Shown here one piece after another: positions 1-7,935 of a stretch of DNA of 64,000 nucleotides. The DNA lies in contig NZ_QPJL01000005.1 in the NCBI RefSeq assembly GCF_003337565.1, positions 124,001 to 188,000 on the forward strand, read 5' to 3'. Source of the DNA: Paracoccus lutimaris (lineage in GTDB: Bacteria > Pseudomonadota > Alphaproteobacteria > Rhodobacterales > Rhodobacteraceae). Numbering within the stretch: position 1 is the stretch's first letter; each line of letters starts with the position of its first letter. The notes beneath the pieces are model-generated. The model ran no database searches, was not told the DNA's origin, and was given only the letters and a program-made list of their open reading frames with translations. Made by a program: the position numbers and the translations under genes.

Positions 1-474
1 CAGATCTTCAGGTTTGGGATTGCGGATATGTGTCCATGGCAGCGTTCCGACCAGTGCCGCGCGGCGCACCCAGAAACTGGGATGTTCGAGCCATGTCTCG
101 ACCTCGTCCAGCCGCGCGGGATCGGCCGTCAGTCGCCGTTCGCCCGCATTCATGGCATGATCGGCAATCGCCCAGCCATCGAATTGCGGCACCCAGCCCG
201 CAATCAGCCGCCAGACCCCGTCATCGGGCCGGATCCGTGCCTGGGTCAGCAATTTGGCGGCGGCGATGCGGCCCTCATGCACATCGCTGTCCCAAAGCCG
301 CGACGCCAGGTCGATGCGGCCCGGTACATCCAGTTCCGCGCGCCATTCCCGCGCCATCTCGTCGATGACCGGCACCGGCACGCCCAGATAGACGCGCGGA
401 ACCTTGTGATATGCCGCCATCCCCGCTGCCTTCTCGGCATCGGCCAAGGCTTGCAACTGCTCCAGTTCCCGCAT
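1..474 (-). CDS. DNA alkylation repair protein, AlkD-like (3' part outside window)
   Basis: This open frame runs off the left edge, so only the first 158 codons are present. The N-terminus contains an AAYHKVPRVYLGVPVP stretch followed by helical repeats with W-rich segments (WVPQFDGWAIAD, WLEHPSFWVRRAAL). These are typical of the HEAT-like DNA glycosylases of the AlkD/AlkC family, which excise alkylated purines. The start at 474 was chosen because a GGGAG sequence lies 9-10 bases upstream and because related proteins begin at about this point. An in-frame ATG at 579 would add an unrelated Cys- and Trp-rich segment and lies inside the transposon relic. The gene is co-directional with glmS but separated from it by that relic, so it was probably the original downstream neighbour of glmS. 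Confidence 0.75.
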   Translation of the reverse strand, partial: MRELEQLQALADAEKAAGMAAYHKVPRVYLGVPVPVIDEMAREWRAELDVPGRIDLASRLWDSDVHEGRIAAAKLLTQARIRPDDGVWRLIAGWVPQFDGWAIADHAMNAGERRLTADPARLDEVETWLEHPSFWVRRAALVGTLPWTHIRNPKPEDL

Positions 475-495
475 GTTTTCGATACTCCCGCGCCC

Positions 496-971
496 TGTTT
501 CGCCGTGCTGATAGCCCGAGCACGGAAACGCGTCGAGAGGACAGCCGCCGCGCCACCACAAAGATCGCAGATGTTTCATGGCCAGACCGGATGTCGGATA
601 CCGGCATCTTCGGCGATGCTGCGCGTTTGATCGAGGTCGAGAGGGAACTGTTCGCGGATATCGCGCACATCATCGCGAAAATCATAAATCAGGAAGGCCC
701 GCCGTTCGATGTCCGACAGCAGGTGATGAACCCACCCGGGAATCAATCCCGCGATACGATGAGACCGACCACGCGAGGGCACATCCCGCACCGTCAGCCA
801 AGGCCTGAAATCGCCACCGAAGCCTCGACCGCGCCCCTCCTAGCGGAAGCGCGCGACCTTCACTTCGTCAAATCCGTAGCGAGACGACATGCCAAATAAC
901 TTGGTGCAATGCCTCCCAAGCAGTCGCCCATCGATGCGTTGAGGCACGAACTTTATTCCCACCTCACAACA
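496..971 (-). mobile_element. Decayed Tn7-like element at the glmS attachment site
   Basis: Read on the minus strand, the sequence past the glmS stop codon runs 22 bases and then enters TGTTGTGAGG with GGGAATAAAGT just behind it. This resembles the Tn7 right end, which starts with TGT and has an AATAAAGT-type TnsB site. Tn7 inserts about 23-25 bp beyond glmS, so the position fits. A tnsA remnant reading inward follows, as in Tn7. On the plus strand the element would run from TGT at 496-498 to ACA at 969-971. A 9-bp direct repeat, TCCCGCGCC, lies at 486-494 and 972-980. The left boundary is tentative: there is one extra base between repeat and TGT, the standard duplication is 5 bp, and only TGTT is shared between the two ends. 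No tnsB, tnsC or cargo remains, so the element is dead. Confidence 0.55.
576..890 (-). pseudogene. tnsA: tnsA pseudogene (Tn7-like transposase endonuclease subunit)
   Basis: From an ATG at 890 the frame reads MSSRYGFDEVKVARFR, a TAG stop at 840-842, then EGRGRGFGGDFRPWLTVRDV, VHHLLSDIERRAFL and DIREQFPLD, ending with IRHPVWP and a stop. The order of these pieces, especially the HHLLSD-E segment and the DIREQFPL and GIRHP motifs, is that of the TnsA N-terminal catalytic domain. TnsA cuts the 5' ends of Tn7-like transposons. Here codon 17 is a nonsense codon, and homology ends near residue 100 of a protein usually about 270 long, so the later catalytic residues and the TnsC-contacting C-terminal domain are gone. 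The remnant has the same strand and polarity relative to glmS as tnsA in Tn7. Confidence 0.8.
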
Positions 972-993
972 TCCCGCGCCACGCCCCTTCGAC

Positions 994-2811
994 CTACTCC
1001 ACCGTCACCGATTTCGCCAGATTGCGGGGCTGGTCCACGTCGGTGCCTTTGGCCACCGCCGTATGATAGGCCAGATACTGCATTGGCACCGCGTAAAGGA
1101 TCGGCTGGAACACCCCTCCGCCCGAAGGCATGGTCAGCGAGGCCCGCACGCCATGGCCGCCGGTCGCGATCCCCTCGGCATCCGAGATCAGCAGCACCTG
1201 CCCGTGACGCGCCATGACCTCTTGCATGTTCGAGACGGTCTTGTCGAACAGCGCGTCGCGCGGCGCCACCACGACCACCGGCACATTGCGGTCGATCAGC
1301 GCGATCGGCCCGTGCTTGAGTTCGCCCGAGGCATAGCCCTCGGCATGGATATAGCTGAGCTCTTTCAGCTTCAGCGCGCCCTCCAGCGCCACCGGGTAAA
1401 GCGCGCCGCGGCCCAGATACAGCACGTCCTGCGCCTCGCTGAGCCAGCCCGCAAGACGGCGGCATTCGTCGCTGATCCCCAGCGCCTGATTGAGCAGCCC
1501 GGGCATGGCGCGCAGGTCGTCCAGATGCGCGCGCAGCTCGGCATCGGTCAGCCGGCCGCGATCATGCCCGGCCTTCAGCGCCAGCACCGCCAGCACGGCA
1601 AGCTGGCAGGTGAACGCCTTGGAGGAAGCAACCCCCACCTCGATCCCGGCCAGCGTCGGCAGCGCGATATCGGCGTCCCGCGCAATCGCCGAGGTCCCCA
1701 CGTTCACCACGCCCACGGTCTTTGCCACCTTGTCGCGCGCGTAATGCAGCGCGGCCAGCGTGTCGGCGGTCTCGCCCGACTGGCTGACAAAGATCGCCCA
1801 GCTTTTCGGCGACAAGGGCGGCTCGCGATAGCGGAATTCAGAGGCCACATCCAGATCGCAGGGCAGCCCGGCAAGGCTTTCGAACCAGTAGCGCGCGACA
1901 TAGGCCGCATAGGATGCGGTGCCGCAGCCGACCAGCGTCAGCCGGTCCACATCGCGGAAATCCAGTGCCTCGGGCAGCACGATCCGGTCGCCCTTGATGT
2001 AATGGCTCAGCGCATCGCCCAGCACCACCGGCTGTTCGGCGACTTCCTTGGCCATGAAATGCCGATAGCCGCCCTTGTCGATCTGGGTCGCGCCGACATC
2101 GATCTGGGCAATTTCGCGGTTCGCGGGACGCCCCTCGGCGTCAAAGATCTCGGCGCCCGAGCGGCGGATGATGGCGTGGTCGCCATCTTCAAGATAGGTG
2201 ATGCGGTCGGTAAAGGGCGCCAGGGCCACCGCGTCCGAGCCGATGAACATCTCGCCCTCGCCATGGCCGACGGCCAGCGGGCTGCCCTTGCGGGCGGCGA
2301 TCATCAGGTCAGCCTCGCCATCGAACAGGAAGGCCAGCGCGAAGGCGCCATGCAGCCGCGCCAGCGTCGCTCGCGCCGCCGTGATCGGGTCCATCCCCTG
2401 GGTCATGTGCCATGCGGTCAAGAGCGCCACGGTCTCGGTATCGGTCTGCGATTCCGGCTGCAGCCCCAGCGCGATGACCTCATCGCGCAGCTCGCGGAAG
2501 TTTTCGATGATGCCGTTATGGACCACCGCCACCGGACCGCGGCGATGGGGATGGGCATTCGCCTCGGTTGCCGCGCCATGGGTGGCCCAGCGGGTATGGC
2601 CGATGCCTGCGTGACCGGGCAGCGGCTCATGCACCAGCCGGTCGGACAGGTTCACCAGCTTGCCGACCGCGCGGCGGCGGTCCAGCTGCCCCTTGGCGTC
2701 GACGGTCGCCACACCGGCGCTGTCATAGCCGCGATATTCCAGCCGCTTGAGCGCCTCGACCAATTGGGGCGAGACCTCGTGGCCGCCCAGAATTCCAATA
2801 ATTCCACACAT
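994..2811 (-). CDS. glmS: Glutamine--fructose-6-phosphate aminotransferase (isomerizing)
   Basis: The 605-residue protein begins MCGIIGILG, so Cys2 becomes the N-terminal nucleophile of the class II glutaminase domain (about residues 2-215). The YRGYDSAG and HTRWATHG motifs of that domain are present. Two SIS sugar-isomerase domains follow (about 285-425 and 455-595), including the CGTASYAA and SQSGETADT motifs. The C-terminus NLAKSVTVE is the conserved glmS end that Tn7-like targeting proteins read. The enzyme makes glucosamine-6-phosphate from fructose-6-phosphate and glutamine, the first step to UDP-GlcNAc. It lies one base downstream of glmU on the same strand, so the two steps of the same pathway are co-transcribed. 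No glmS ribozyme is expected or seen. Confidence 0.97.
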   Translation of the reverse strand: MCGIIGILGGHEVSPQLVEALKRLEYRGYDSAGVATVDAKGQLDRRRAVGKLVNLSDRLVHEPLPGHAGIGHTRWATHGAATEANAHPHRRGPVAVVHNGIIENFRELRDEVIALGLQPESQTDTETVALLTAWHMTQGMDPITAARATLARLHGAFALAFLFDGEADLMIAARKGSPLAVGHGEGEMFIGSDAVALAPFTDRITYLEDGDHAIIRRSGAEIFDAEGRPANREIAQIDVGATQIDKGGYRHFMAKEVAEQPVVLGDALSHYIKGDRIVLPEALDFRDVDRLTLVGCGTASYAAYVARYWFESLAGLPCDLDVASEFRYREPPLSPKSWAIFVSQSGETADTLAALHYARDKVAKTVGVVNVGTSAIARDADIALPTLAGIEVGVASSKAFTCQLAVLAVLALKAGHDRGRLTDAELRAHLDDLRAMPGLLNQALGISDECRRLAGWLSEAQDVLYLGRGALYPVALEGALKLKELSYIHAEGYASGELKHGPIALIDRNVPVVVVAPRDALFDKTVSNMQEVMARHGQVLLISDAEGIATGGHGVRASLTMPSGGGVFQPILYAVPMQYLAYHTAVAKGTDVDQPRNLAKSVTVE

Positions 2812-2812
2812 A

Positions 2813-4153
2813 CTAGTTACCTTTCTTCTGACGCAGCGCCTGCATCAGCCGCGCGGCAAGGCCAGGCTTGTTCACCTGGGCCGGGCGGCTGATGGCCAGC
2901 GCATCATCCGGTACATCCTCGGTGATGACCGAGCCCGAGCCGGTCATTGCCCGTGCCCCCACCCTGACCGGCGCGACCAGCATCGTGTCCGAACCGATAA
3001 AGGCATGCGGGCCGATCTGGGTCTTGTGCTTGCTGACGCCGTCATAGTTGCAGGTCACGGTGCCCGCGCCGATATTCGCGCGTTCGCCGACATGGGTATC
3101 GCCCAGATAGGTCAGGTGACCGACCTTGACGCCCTCATCCAGCACCGAATTCTTGATCTCGACGAAATTGCCGACATGGACATCGCCGCCCAGCTCGGCC
3201 CCCGGACGCAGCCGGGTGAAGGGGCCGACCGTGGCACCCGAGCTGATATGGCAGCCCTCGAAATGGCAAAAGGGCAGGATCTCGGCACCGCTTTCCACCG
3301 TGACACCGGGGCCGAAAACCACATTCTGGCCGACGATGGCATCGCGCCCGATCACCGTATCCAGCGAGAACCAGACCGTCGCCGGATCGCTGAGCGTGAC
3401 GCCATCCTCAAGCGCCTGCGCGCGGGCGCGGGCCTGAAAGGCGGCCTCGGCGCTGGCCAGCTCGGCGCGGGTATTGATGCCCAGCGTCTCGGCCTCGTCG
3501 CAGGTGACGACATCGACGCGCATGCCGGCGGCGCGGGCAAGGCCCGGCAGGTCGGTTAGGTAATATTCGCCGGCGGCATTGCGATTGCCGATCATCGGCA
3601 GGAATTCGCGCAAGGTGGCGGCATCGGCGGCGACGACACCGGAATTGACCAGCCGGATGGCGCGAGTCGCCTCGTCGGCATCCTTGTATTCGACGATCCG
3701 CTCCAACCCGTTCGGGCCGGTCACAAGCCGGCCATAGCGGCCGGGATCGGCGGCTTCAAAGCCCAGCACCACCACGTCCGAGGGATGCGCGGCCAGCACG
3801 TCCAGCGTCTCGCGGCCGATAAAGGGGGTGTCGCCGTAAAGGATGATCACCCGCCCCTCGAACCCCTCAAGCAGCGGCATCGCCTGACGGACGGCATGGG
3901 CGGTGCCAAGCTGTTCTTCCTGCAACGCAATCCGGGCATCGGGGTCCAGTTTTCCCAGCGCCTTTTTGACCTGATCGGCACCGTGGCCGGCGACCACGAT
4001 GACCTCTTCGGGGTCAAGGCTGCGACCGGCGGCCAGCGCATGGCCGACCAGCGGCACGCCGCCCAGACGGTGCAGCACCTTGGGCAGATCCGATTGCATG
4101 CGGCTGCCTTGCCCGGCGGCCAGCACGATCAGTGCGACGGGTTTCTCGGTCAT
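2813..4153 (-). CDS. glmU: Bifunctional GlcNAc-1-P uridyltransferase / GlcN-1-P acetyltransferase
   Basis: The 446-residue protein has an N-terminal pyrophosphorylase domain with the LAAGQGSRMQSDLPKVLH signature (residues 11-28). The C-terminal half is a left-handed beta helix built of hexapeptide repeats (about 245-430), ending with the acetyltransferase region that contains NIGAGTVTCNYDG and KHKT. It acetylates glucosamine-1-phosphate and then couples it to UTP, giving UDP-GlcNAc for peptidoglycan and LPS. Length and domain order are standard. It forms a tight two-gene operon with glmS. The start is 105 bases from the divergent gph start, so the intervening region must carry both promoters. 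Confidence 0.97.
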   Translation of the reverse strand: MTEKPVALIVLAAGQGSRMQSDLPKVLHRLGGVPLVGHALAAGRSLDPEEVIVVAGHGADQVKKALGKLDPDARIALQEEQLGTAHAVRQAMPLLEGFEGRVIILYGDTPFIGRETLDVLAAHPSDVVVLGFEAADPGRYGRLVTGPNGLERIVEYKDADEATRAIRLVNSGVVAADAATLREFLPMIGNRNAAGEYYLTDLPGLARAAGMRVDVVTCDEAETLGINTRAELASAEAAFQARARAQALEDGVTLSDPATVWFSLDTVIGRDAIVGQNVVFGPGVTVESGAEILPFCHFEGCHISSGATVGPFTRLRPGAELGGDVHVGNFVEIKNSVLDEGVKVGHLTYLGDTHVGERANIGAGTVTCNYDGVSKHKTQIGPHAFIGSDTMLVAPVRVGARAMTGSGSVITEDVPDDALAISRPAQVNKPGLAARLMQALRQKKGN

Positions 4154-4258
4154 GTCTGCCCCTTGCCTGTTCCTTATCCTTGGCCGGCGTTCTACCTAGG
4201 GGGCGGCAGGGGGGAAAGCCCCCAGCGTTCACACATCTTGACGGAAGGTTACAAGGGC

Positions 4259-4948
4259 ATGGCGGGCAGGGTTGCAGGCACGGTGGTTTTCGATCTGGAC
4301 GGAACGCTGGCGGACACCTCGGCGGACCTGATCGCGGCGGCCAATGCCTGCTTTCAGGCGCGCGGCCTTGGCGCGCTGCTGGACCCGGTCGCGGATGCGC
4401 TGATCGCCTTTCACGGCGGCCGCGCCATGCTGCGCGCGGGCTATGCGCGCCTGCCCGCCGACACGCTGCTGCCGCCGGGCGCCGAGGAGCAGGACTATCC
4501 GCGCCTGCTGGATCATTACGCCACCGGCATCGCGGTCCATACCCGGCTTTACCCCGGCACCGAGGCCGCGCTGGAACAGCTTGCCACCGACGGCCACCTG
4601 CTGGCGGTCTGCACCAACAAGCCCGCCGCGCTGGCCGAGATCCTGCTGCGCGAACTGGGCATCCGTGACCGCTTTGCCGCCATGATCGGCGCCGACACGC
4701 TGCCGGTCCGCAAGCCCGACCCCCGCCCCTATGCCGCCGCCGTGCATGGCGCCGGCGGCGAGGTCGCGCGATCATTTCTGGTCGGCGATACCGAGACCGA
4801 CCGCAAGACCGCGGCGGCGGCGGGCGTGCGCGTGGCGCTGGTCGCCTTTGGCCCCGAGGGAGAGGCCCTGACCCGCCTGCGCCCCGAGGCGATGCTGGCC
4901 CATTACGACGAGTTGCCGGCGCTGGCCGCGCACTGGCTGGGGGCCTAG
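4259..4948 (+). CDS. gph: Phosphoglycolate phosphatase (HAD family)
   Basis: The 229-residue protein is a HAD-superfamily hydrolase. Motif I is VVFDLDGTLADT (nucleophile Asp at about residue 12). CTNKP supplies the motif II Thr, a Lys in VRKPDPRP is motif III, and VGDTETDRKTA is motif IV. The helical cap lies between motifs I and II (about residues 18-85). This arrangement is that of Gph, which removes 2-phosphoglycolate formed by DNA repair or Rubisco oxygenation. Some relatives act on other small phosphates, so the substrate is inferred. The ATG at 4259 leaves a short N-terminus before motif I. An in-frame extension upstream is longer than the family norm. A strong terminator follows the gene. 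Confidence 0.88.
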   Translation: MAGRVAGTVVFDLDGTLADTSADLIAAANACFQARGLGALLDPVADALIAFHGGRAMLRAGYARLPADTLLPPGAEEQDYPRLLDHYATGIAVHTRLYPGTEAALEQLATDGHLLAVCTNKPAALAEILLRELGIRDRFAAMIGADTLPVRKPDPRPYAAAVHGAGGEVARSFLVGDTETDRKTAAAAGVRVALVAFGPEGEALTRLRPEAMLAHYDELPALAAHWLGA

Positions 4949-4984
4949 CCGCCCTTGCGCGAAAGACGGTCGCCAGACCTCTCC

Positions 4985-5025
4985 GGGCCGGGATCTCGCA
5001 TCCCGGCCCCTTTCATTTTACCTTT
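4985..5025 (+). terminator. Rho-independent terminator after gph
   Basis: A perfect 10-bp stem GGGCCGGGAT / ATCCCGGCCC (4985-4994 and 5000-5009) with a CTCGC loop is followed by a T-rich run, TTTCATTTTACCTTTT. It separates gph from the ArsR-type operon. Confidence 0.85.
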
Positions 5026-5070
5026 TGGTTGACTCATGGTTGGGCATCGTTTAAATATACCACATGGTTG
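5026..5070 (+). promoter_or_regulatory. Candidate ArsR-family operator (three TGGTTG direct repeats)
   Basis: TGGTTG occurs at 5026-5031, 5037-5042 and 5065-5070, just upstream of the ArsR-like gene. Two of the copies continue as TGGTTGA. The first two are 11 bp apart, about one helical turn. Repeated half sites here suggest autoregulation. This is an inference from position and repetition only. Confidence 0.45.
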
Positions 5071-5078
5071 AATGATGA

Positions 5079-5450
5079 ATGCCGAGAATGAACGAGATTT
5101 TCCATGCGCTCAGTGACGAGACCCGGCGCGCCATGCTGCGGGATCTGGCCCTTGGCGAACGGACGGTGGGCGAGCTTGCCAAGCCCCATGCCATGACCCT
5201 TGCGGCGGCCTCCAAGCATATCAAGGTGCTTGAGAAAGCCGGGCTGCTGCGTCGGGAAATCCGTTGGCGCACCCATATCTGCCATCTCGAGGCAGCGCCT
5301 CTGAAACCGGCCTGGGACGAGTTGGCGTTCTATGAACGCTTCTGGACCGACCGCCTTGACCTGCTCGAGCGCCTGCTGCGCGACGAGGATGCGCAGGCAC
5401 CGGCCACCGGATCGGACCCGTCGGACAACCCCAAGGGAGAAGCGACATGA
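5079..5450 (+). CDS. ArsR-family winged-helix transcriptional regulator
   Basis: The 123-residue protein has a winged-helix DNA-binding domain. IFHALSDETRRAMLRDL is the first helix pair, the recognition helix is in MTLAAASKHIKVLEKAGLL (about residues 37-56), and RREIRWRTHICHLE is the wing. There is no ELCVCDL metal site, so it is not an arsenic sensor. It belongs to the subgroup that is co-transcribed with START/AHSA1 proteins. The stop overlaps the start of the next gene by four bases (ATGA), indicating translational coupling. The start could be the ATG at 5079 or the one at 5088 (MNEIFHAL); the latter matches related proteins slightly better. Triple TGGTTG repeats upstream may be its own operator. 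Confidence 0.88.
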   Translation: MPRMNEIFHALSDETRRAMLRDLALGERTVGELAKPHAMTLAAASKHIKVLEKAGLLRREIRWRTHICHLEAAPLKPAWDELAFYERFWTDRLDLLERLLRDEDAQAPATGSDPSDNPKGEAT

Positions 5451-5983
5451 ATGTGGACGCCAAGATCGAGGAATTCGCCAGCCTCAGGGATGGCACGACG
5501 CTGGTGATCCAGCGCTGGCTGCCGGGGCCGGTCGAACGGATCTGGAACTATCTCACCGACAGCGAATTGCGCCGCAAATGGCTGGCCGCCGGTGACATGA
5601 CCCTGACGCCGGGGGCCGGGTTCGAACTGATCTGGCGCAATGACGAGCTGAGCGACGCCTCGGACCCCCGCCCCGCCGGCTTTGCCGAGGAACAGCGCAT
5701 GGACAGCCGCATCATCGCGGTCGAGCCGCCGCGCCTGCTGACCTATGCCTGGGGCAAGGGCGACGTGACCTTTGAGCTTGAGCCGCGCGGCGACAAGGTG
5801 CTGCTGACGCTGACGCATCGCGGGCTGGATCATCCGTCCATGCGCGACATGACCGCCTCGGGCTGGCACATGCATCTGGAAATCCTCGGCGCGCGGGTGG
5901 CGGGCCGGGATGCCGCGTCCTTCTGGTCCGGCTGGACGAGGTTGCACGGAACCTATCGGGCCCGGCTTGCCTCCACCCGCTGA
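5447..5983 (+). CDS. SRPBCC (AHSA1-like) ligand-binding protein
   Basis: The 178-residue protein has the features of the Bet v1/START fold of the AHSA1 family. After IQRWLPGPVERIWNYLTD it has the TDSELRRKWLAAGDM segment, central strands around RIIAVEPPRLLTYAWG, and the C-terminal helix GWHMHLEILGARV. Such proteins bind a hydrophobic ligand or act as small co-chaperone-like factors, and their ligands are usually unknown. Coupling to the ArsR-type gene by a 4-bp overlap suggests the regulator responds to the same compound. No catalytic residues can be assigned. Confidence 0.85.
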   Translation: MNVDAKIEEFASLRDGTTLVIQRWLPGPVERIWNYLTDSELRRKWLAAGDMTLTPGAGFELIWRNDELSDASDPRPAGFAEEQRMDSRIIAVEPPRLLTYAWGKGDVTFELEPRGDKVLLTLTHRGLDHPSMRDMTASGWHMHLEILGARVAGRDAASFWSGWTRLHGTYRARLASTR

Positions 5984-5997
5984 CCCGAAACGAAAAA

Positions 5998-6015
5998 GGG
6001 GGCCATCCGGCCCCC
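5998..6015 (-). terminator. Rho-independent terminator of the bfd-bfr operon
   Basis: The stem GGGGGCC / GGCCCCC with an ATCC loop is followed on the minus strand by TTTTTCGTTTC. The T tract lies on the minus-strand side, so it terminates bfr. It also sits just past the SRPBCC stop and may serve both convergent genes. Confidence 0.8.
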
Positions 6016-6037
6016 TGATCGCGTTCCGGGATGCGGA

Positions 6038-6523
6038 TCATTCCGCCTCGTTCGCGGGTTTGGCATTCAGCAGGCCATAGTTCTGCGCGCCGATCTGCTC
6101 GTGAAGGCCCAGCTGCGTCTCGAGGAAGTCAATATGGCCTTCCTCATCGGCGATCAGATCGTCGAACAGCGCCTTGCTGACATAGTCGCCGACCTTGTCG
6201 CAATGCTCGCGTGCCTGAATATACAGCGTGCGGGCGTCATGTTCGCCGGCCAGATCGGCCTCCAGCGTTTCCTTGATGTTCTGGCCGATGCGCAGCGGGT
6301 CCAGTTTCTGCAGATTCGGGTGCCCTTCCAGGAAGATGATTCGCTGGATCAGACGATCCGCGTGGTTCATTTCCTCGATGGATTCCTCGCGCGACTTGGC
6401 GGCGATGCGGCCATAGCCCCAGTCCTCCTGCAGACGATAATGCAGCCAATACTGGCTGACTGCAGTCAGTTCAGACCGCAGCGCTGCGTTGAGATACTCG
6501 ATGACCTTGGCGTCGCCCTTCAT
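6038..6523 (-). CDS. bfr: Bacterioferritin
   Basis: The 161-residue four-helix protein begins [20 protein letters not shown]. It carries the ferroxidase ligands in [11 protein letters not shown] (Glu18), [13 protein letters not shown] (Glu and His of the second helix), AGEHDAR and ADEEGHIDF. The heme-ligating Met of the [23 protein letters not shown] region is also present. Bacterioferritin forms 24-subunit shells that store iron as a ferric mineral and limit Fenton chemistry. It lies directly after bfd, with the two reading frames overlapping by 53 bases. A terminator follows it. Confidence 0.95.
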   Translation of the reverse strand: MKGDAKVIEYLNAALRSELTAVSQYWLHYRLQEDWGYGRIAAKSREESIEEMNHADRLIQRIIFLEGHPNLQKLDPLRIGQNIKETLEADLAGEHDARTLYIQAREHCDKVGDYVSKALFDDLIADEEGHIDFLETQLGLHEQIGAQNYGLLNAKPANEAE

Positions 6524-6761
6524 GGCTGTCCCCTTTGCGAATGGCTCGAAGCCCCCGAAGGATCGGAGGCACCGCCAGATTATCGCATTGGCGCATGGTG
6601 TCCAGAAACAAGGGCATACAGCCACCGCAATCAGCCCTTTTGCCGAGAGCGTGGTAAATCTTTCCGGGGGTGATGATCGTCTCGGGGTCGGACGCGCGCA
6701 TCCAGTCCACGGCAGCGCGGATGTCATGGTCTGAAATCTGGGTGCAATGGCAGACGATCAT
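6471..6761 (-). CDS. bfd: Bacterioferritin-associated ferredoxin
   Basis: The 96-residue protein has the [2Fe-2S] BFD signature: CHC at residues 4-6 and CGGC at about 45-48, with SDHDIRAAV in between. Bfd donates electrons to bacterioferritin to release stored iron. The frame continues 53 bases into bfr, giving a basic tail ([20 protein letters not shown]) beyond the ferredoxin core. E. coli Bfd is only about 64 residues, so this tail is an extension created by the overlap. It is the promoter-proximal gene of the pair and is divergent from queA. Confidence 0.9.
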   Translation of the reverse strand: MIVCHCTQISDHDIRAAVDWMRASDPETIITPGKIYHALGKRADCGGCMPLFLDTMRQCDNLAVPPILRGLRAIRKGDSHEGRRQGHRVSQRSAAV

Positions 6762-6774
6762 GGACTCACCTCGT

Positions 6775-6792
6775 ATGCCGAATACTTAGCAT
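6775..6792. promoter_or_regulatory. Candidate operator dyad upstream of bfd-bfr
   Basis: ATGCCGAATACTTAGCAT is an imperfect 18-bp palindrome located 14 bp upstream of the bfd start, in the AT-rich part of the bfd/queA divergent region. An iron-responsive regulator (Irr, IscR or RirA type in this family) would be expected to act here. The dyad does not clearly match any one consensus. Confidence 0.3.
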
Positions 6793-6879
6793 TTCTCTCG
6801 GACATGTAAAGCCCGAGCTTTTCACTTTGTGATCCGCGCCCGCCTTGACGGCCCTGCATGGCAGCGCGAGAAACCCGCT

Positions 6880-7935
6880 ATGAAACTGGACGATTTCGAT
6901 TTTCACCTGCCCGAAACGCTGATCGCGACGCGCCCTGCCCGGCCGCGTTCCTCGGCGCGGCTTTTGCTGGCCGAGGGCGACGCGACGCGCGACCTGCATG
7001 TGCATGATCTGGCCGATCTGCTGGGGCCGGGCGACCTGCTGGTTCTGAACGACACCAAGGTGATCCCGGCGCGGCTGTCCGGGACCCGCGCCCGCCAGAC
7101 CCCGCAGGGCGAGGCGGTGGCAAGGATCGAGGTCACCTTGCTGGAACCCGCAGCCGATGGCTGGCGGGCGCTGGCGAAACCGCTGCGCAAGCTCAAACCC
7201 GGCGAGGTGATCCGCTTTTCCGACCGGTTTTCAGCCGAGGTGACGGAGATCGCCGATGGAGAACTGACGCTGCGCTTTGACGCAACCGGCGCCGATTTCG
7301 ACGCCGCGCTGGCGCGGGTCGGCGCCATGCCCCTGCCCCCCTATATCGCGGCGCTGCGCGCCCCCGACGCGGCCGATCATCAGGATTACCAGACGGTCTG
7401 GGCGCGGCGCTCGGGCGCGGTCGCAGCCCCCACCGCCAGCCTGCATTTCGACGCCGATCTGCTGGCGCGGCTGGCCCAAAAGGGCGTGCGCTTCACCCAT
7501 GTCACCCTGCATGTCGGCGCCGGCACCTTCCTGCCCGTCAAGGTCGAGGACGTCACCACCCACCGGATGCATGGCGAATGGGGCGAGGTGACGCCCGAGG
7601 CGGCCGCCATCATCAATGAAACCCGCAGGGCCGGCGGGCGGGTGATCCCCGTCGGCACCACGGCGCTGCGCCTGATCGAATCGGCGGCCGATGCCGGGGG
7701 CCGGGTCCATGCCTTCAGCGGCGTTACCGATATCTTCATCTATCCGGGCTATCGATTCCGGGTGACGGATGCGCTGATGACCAATTTCCACCTGCCGAAA
7801 TCGACGCTGCTGATGCTGGTCAGCGCGCTGATGGGACAGGACCGTATCAAAGCCCTCTATCGCCATGCGGTCGAATCGGGCTATCGATTCTTCAGTTATG
7901 GCGACGCTTCCTTGCTGATTCCAAAGGGTTCGTGA
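6880..7935 (+). CDS. queA: S-adenosylmethionine:tRNA ribosyltransferase-isomerase
   Basis: The 351-residue protein starts [20 protein letters not shown]. It carries QueA hallmarks [56 protein letters not shown] and [17 protein letters not shown]. The enzyme transfers the ribosyl part of SAM to 7-aminomethyl-7-deazaguanine in tRNA, giving epoxyqueuosine at the wobble position of GUN anticodons. Length is normal. The start at 6880 was preferred over an upstream in-frame codon because the protein N-terminus matches the family. Its stop codon overlaps the start of the MFS gene (TGATG). Confidence 0.96.
   Translation: MKLDDFDFHLPETLIATRPARPRSSARLLLAEGDATRDLHVHDLADLLGPGDLLVLNDTKVIPARLSGTRARQTPQGEAVARIEVTLLEPAADGWRALAKPLRKLKPGEVIRFSDRFSAEVTEIADGELTLRFDATGADFDAALARVGAMPLPPYIAALRAPDAADHQDYQTVWARRSGAVAAPTASLHFDADLLARLAQKGVRFTHVTLHVGAGTFLPVKVEDVTTHRMHGEWGEVTPEAAAIINETRRAGGRVIPVGTTALRLIESAADAGGRVHAFSGVTDIFIYPGYRFRVTDALMTNFHLPKSTLLMLVSALMGQDRIKALYRHAVESGYRFFSYGDASLLIPKGS

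Noticed and set aside
275..685. 136-codon minus-strand frame spanning the tnsA relic and the alkylation-repair gene
   Set aside because: It runs out of frame through both. The TnsA and AlkD-like motifs are in other frames.
1063..2892. 609-codon open frame on the plus strand opposite glmS
   Set aside because: It is antisense to glmS and has no known protein features. Long antisense frames are common in GC-rich genes where stop codons are rare.
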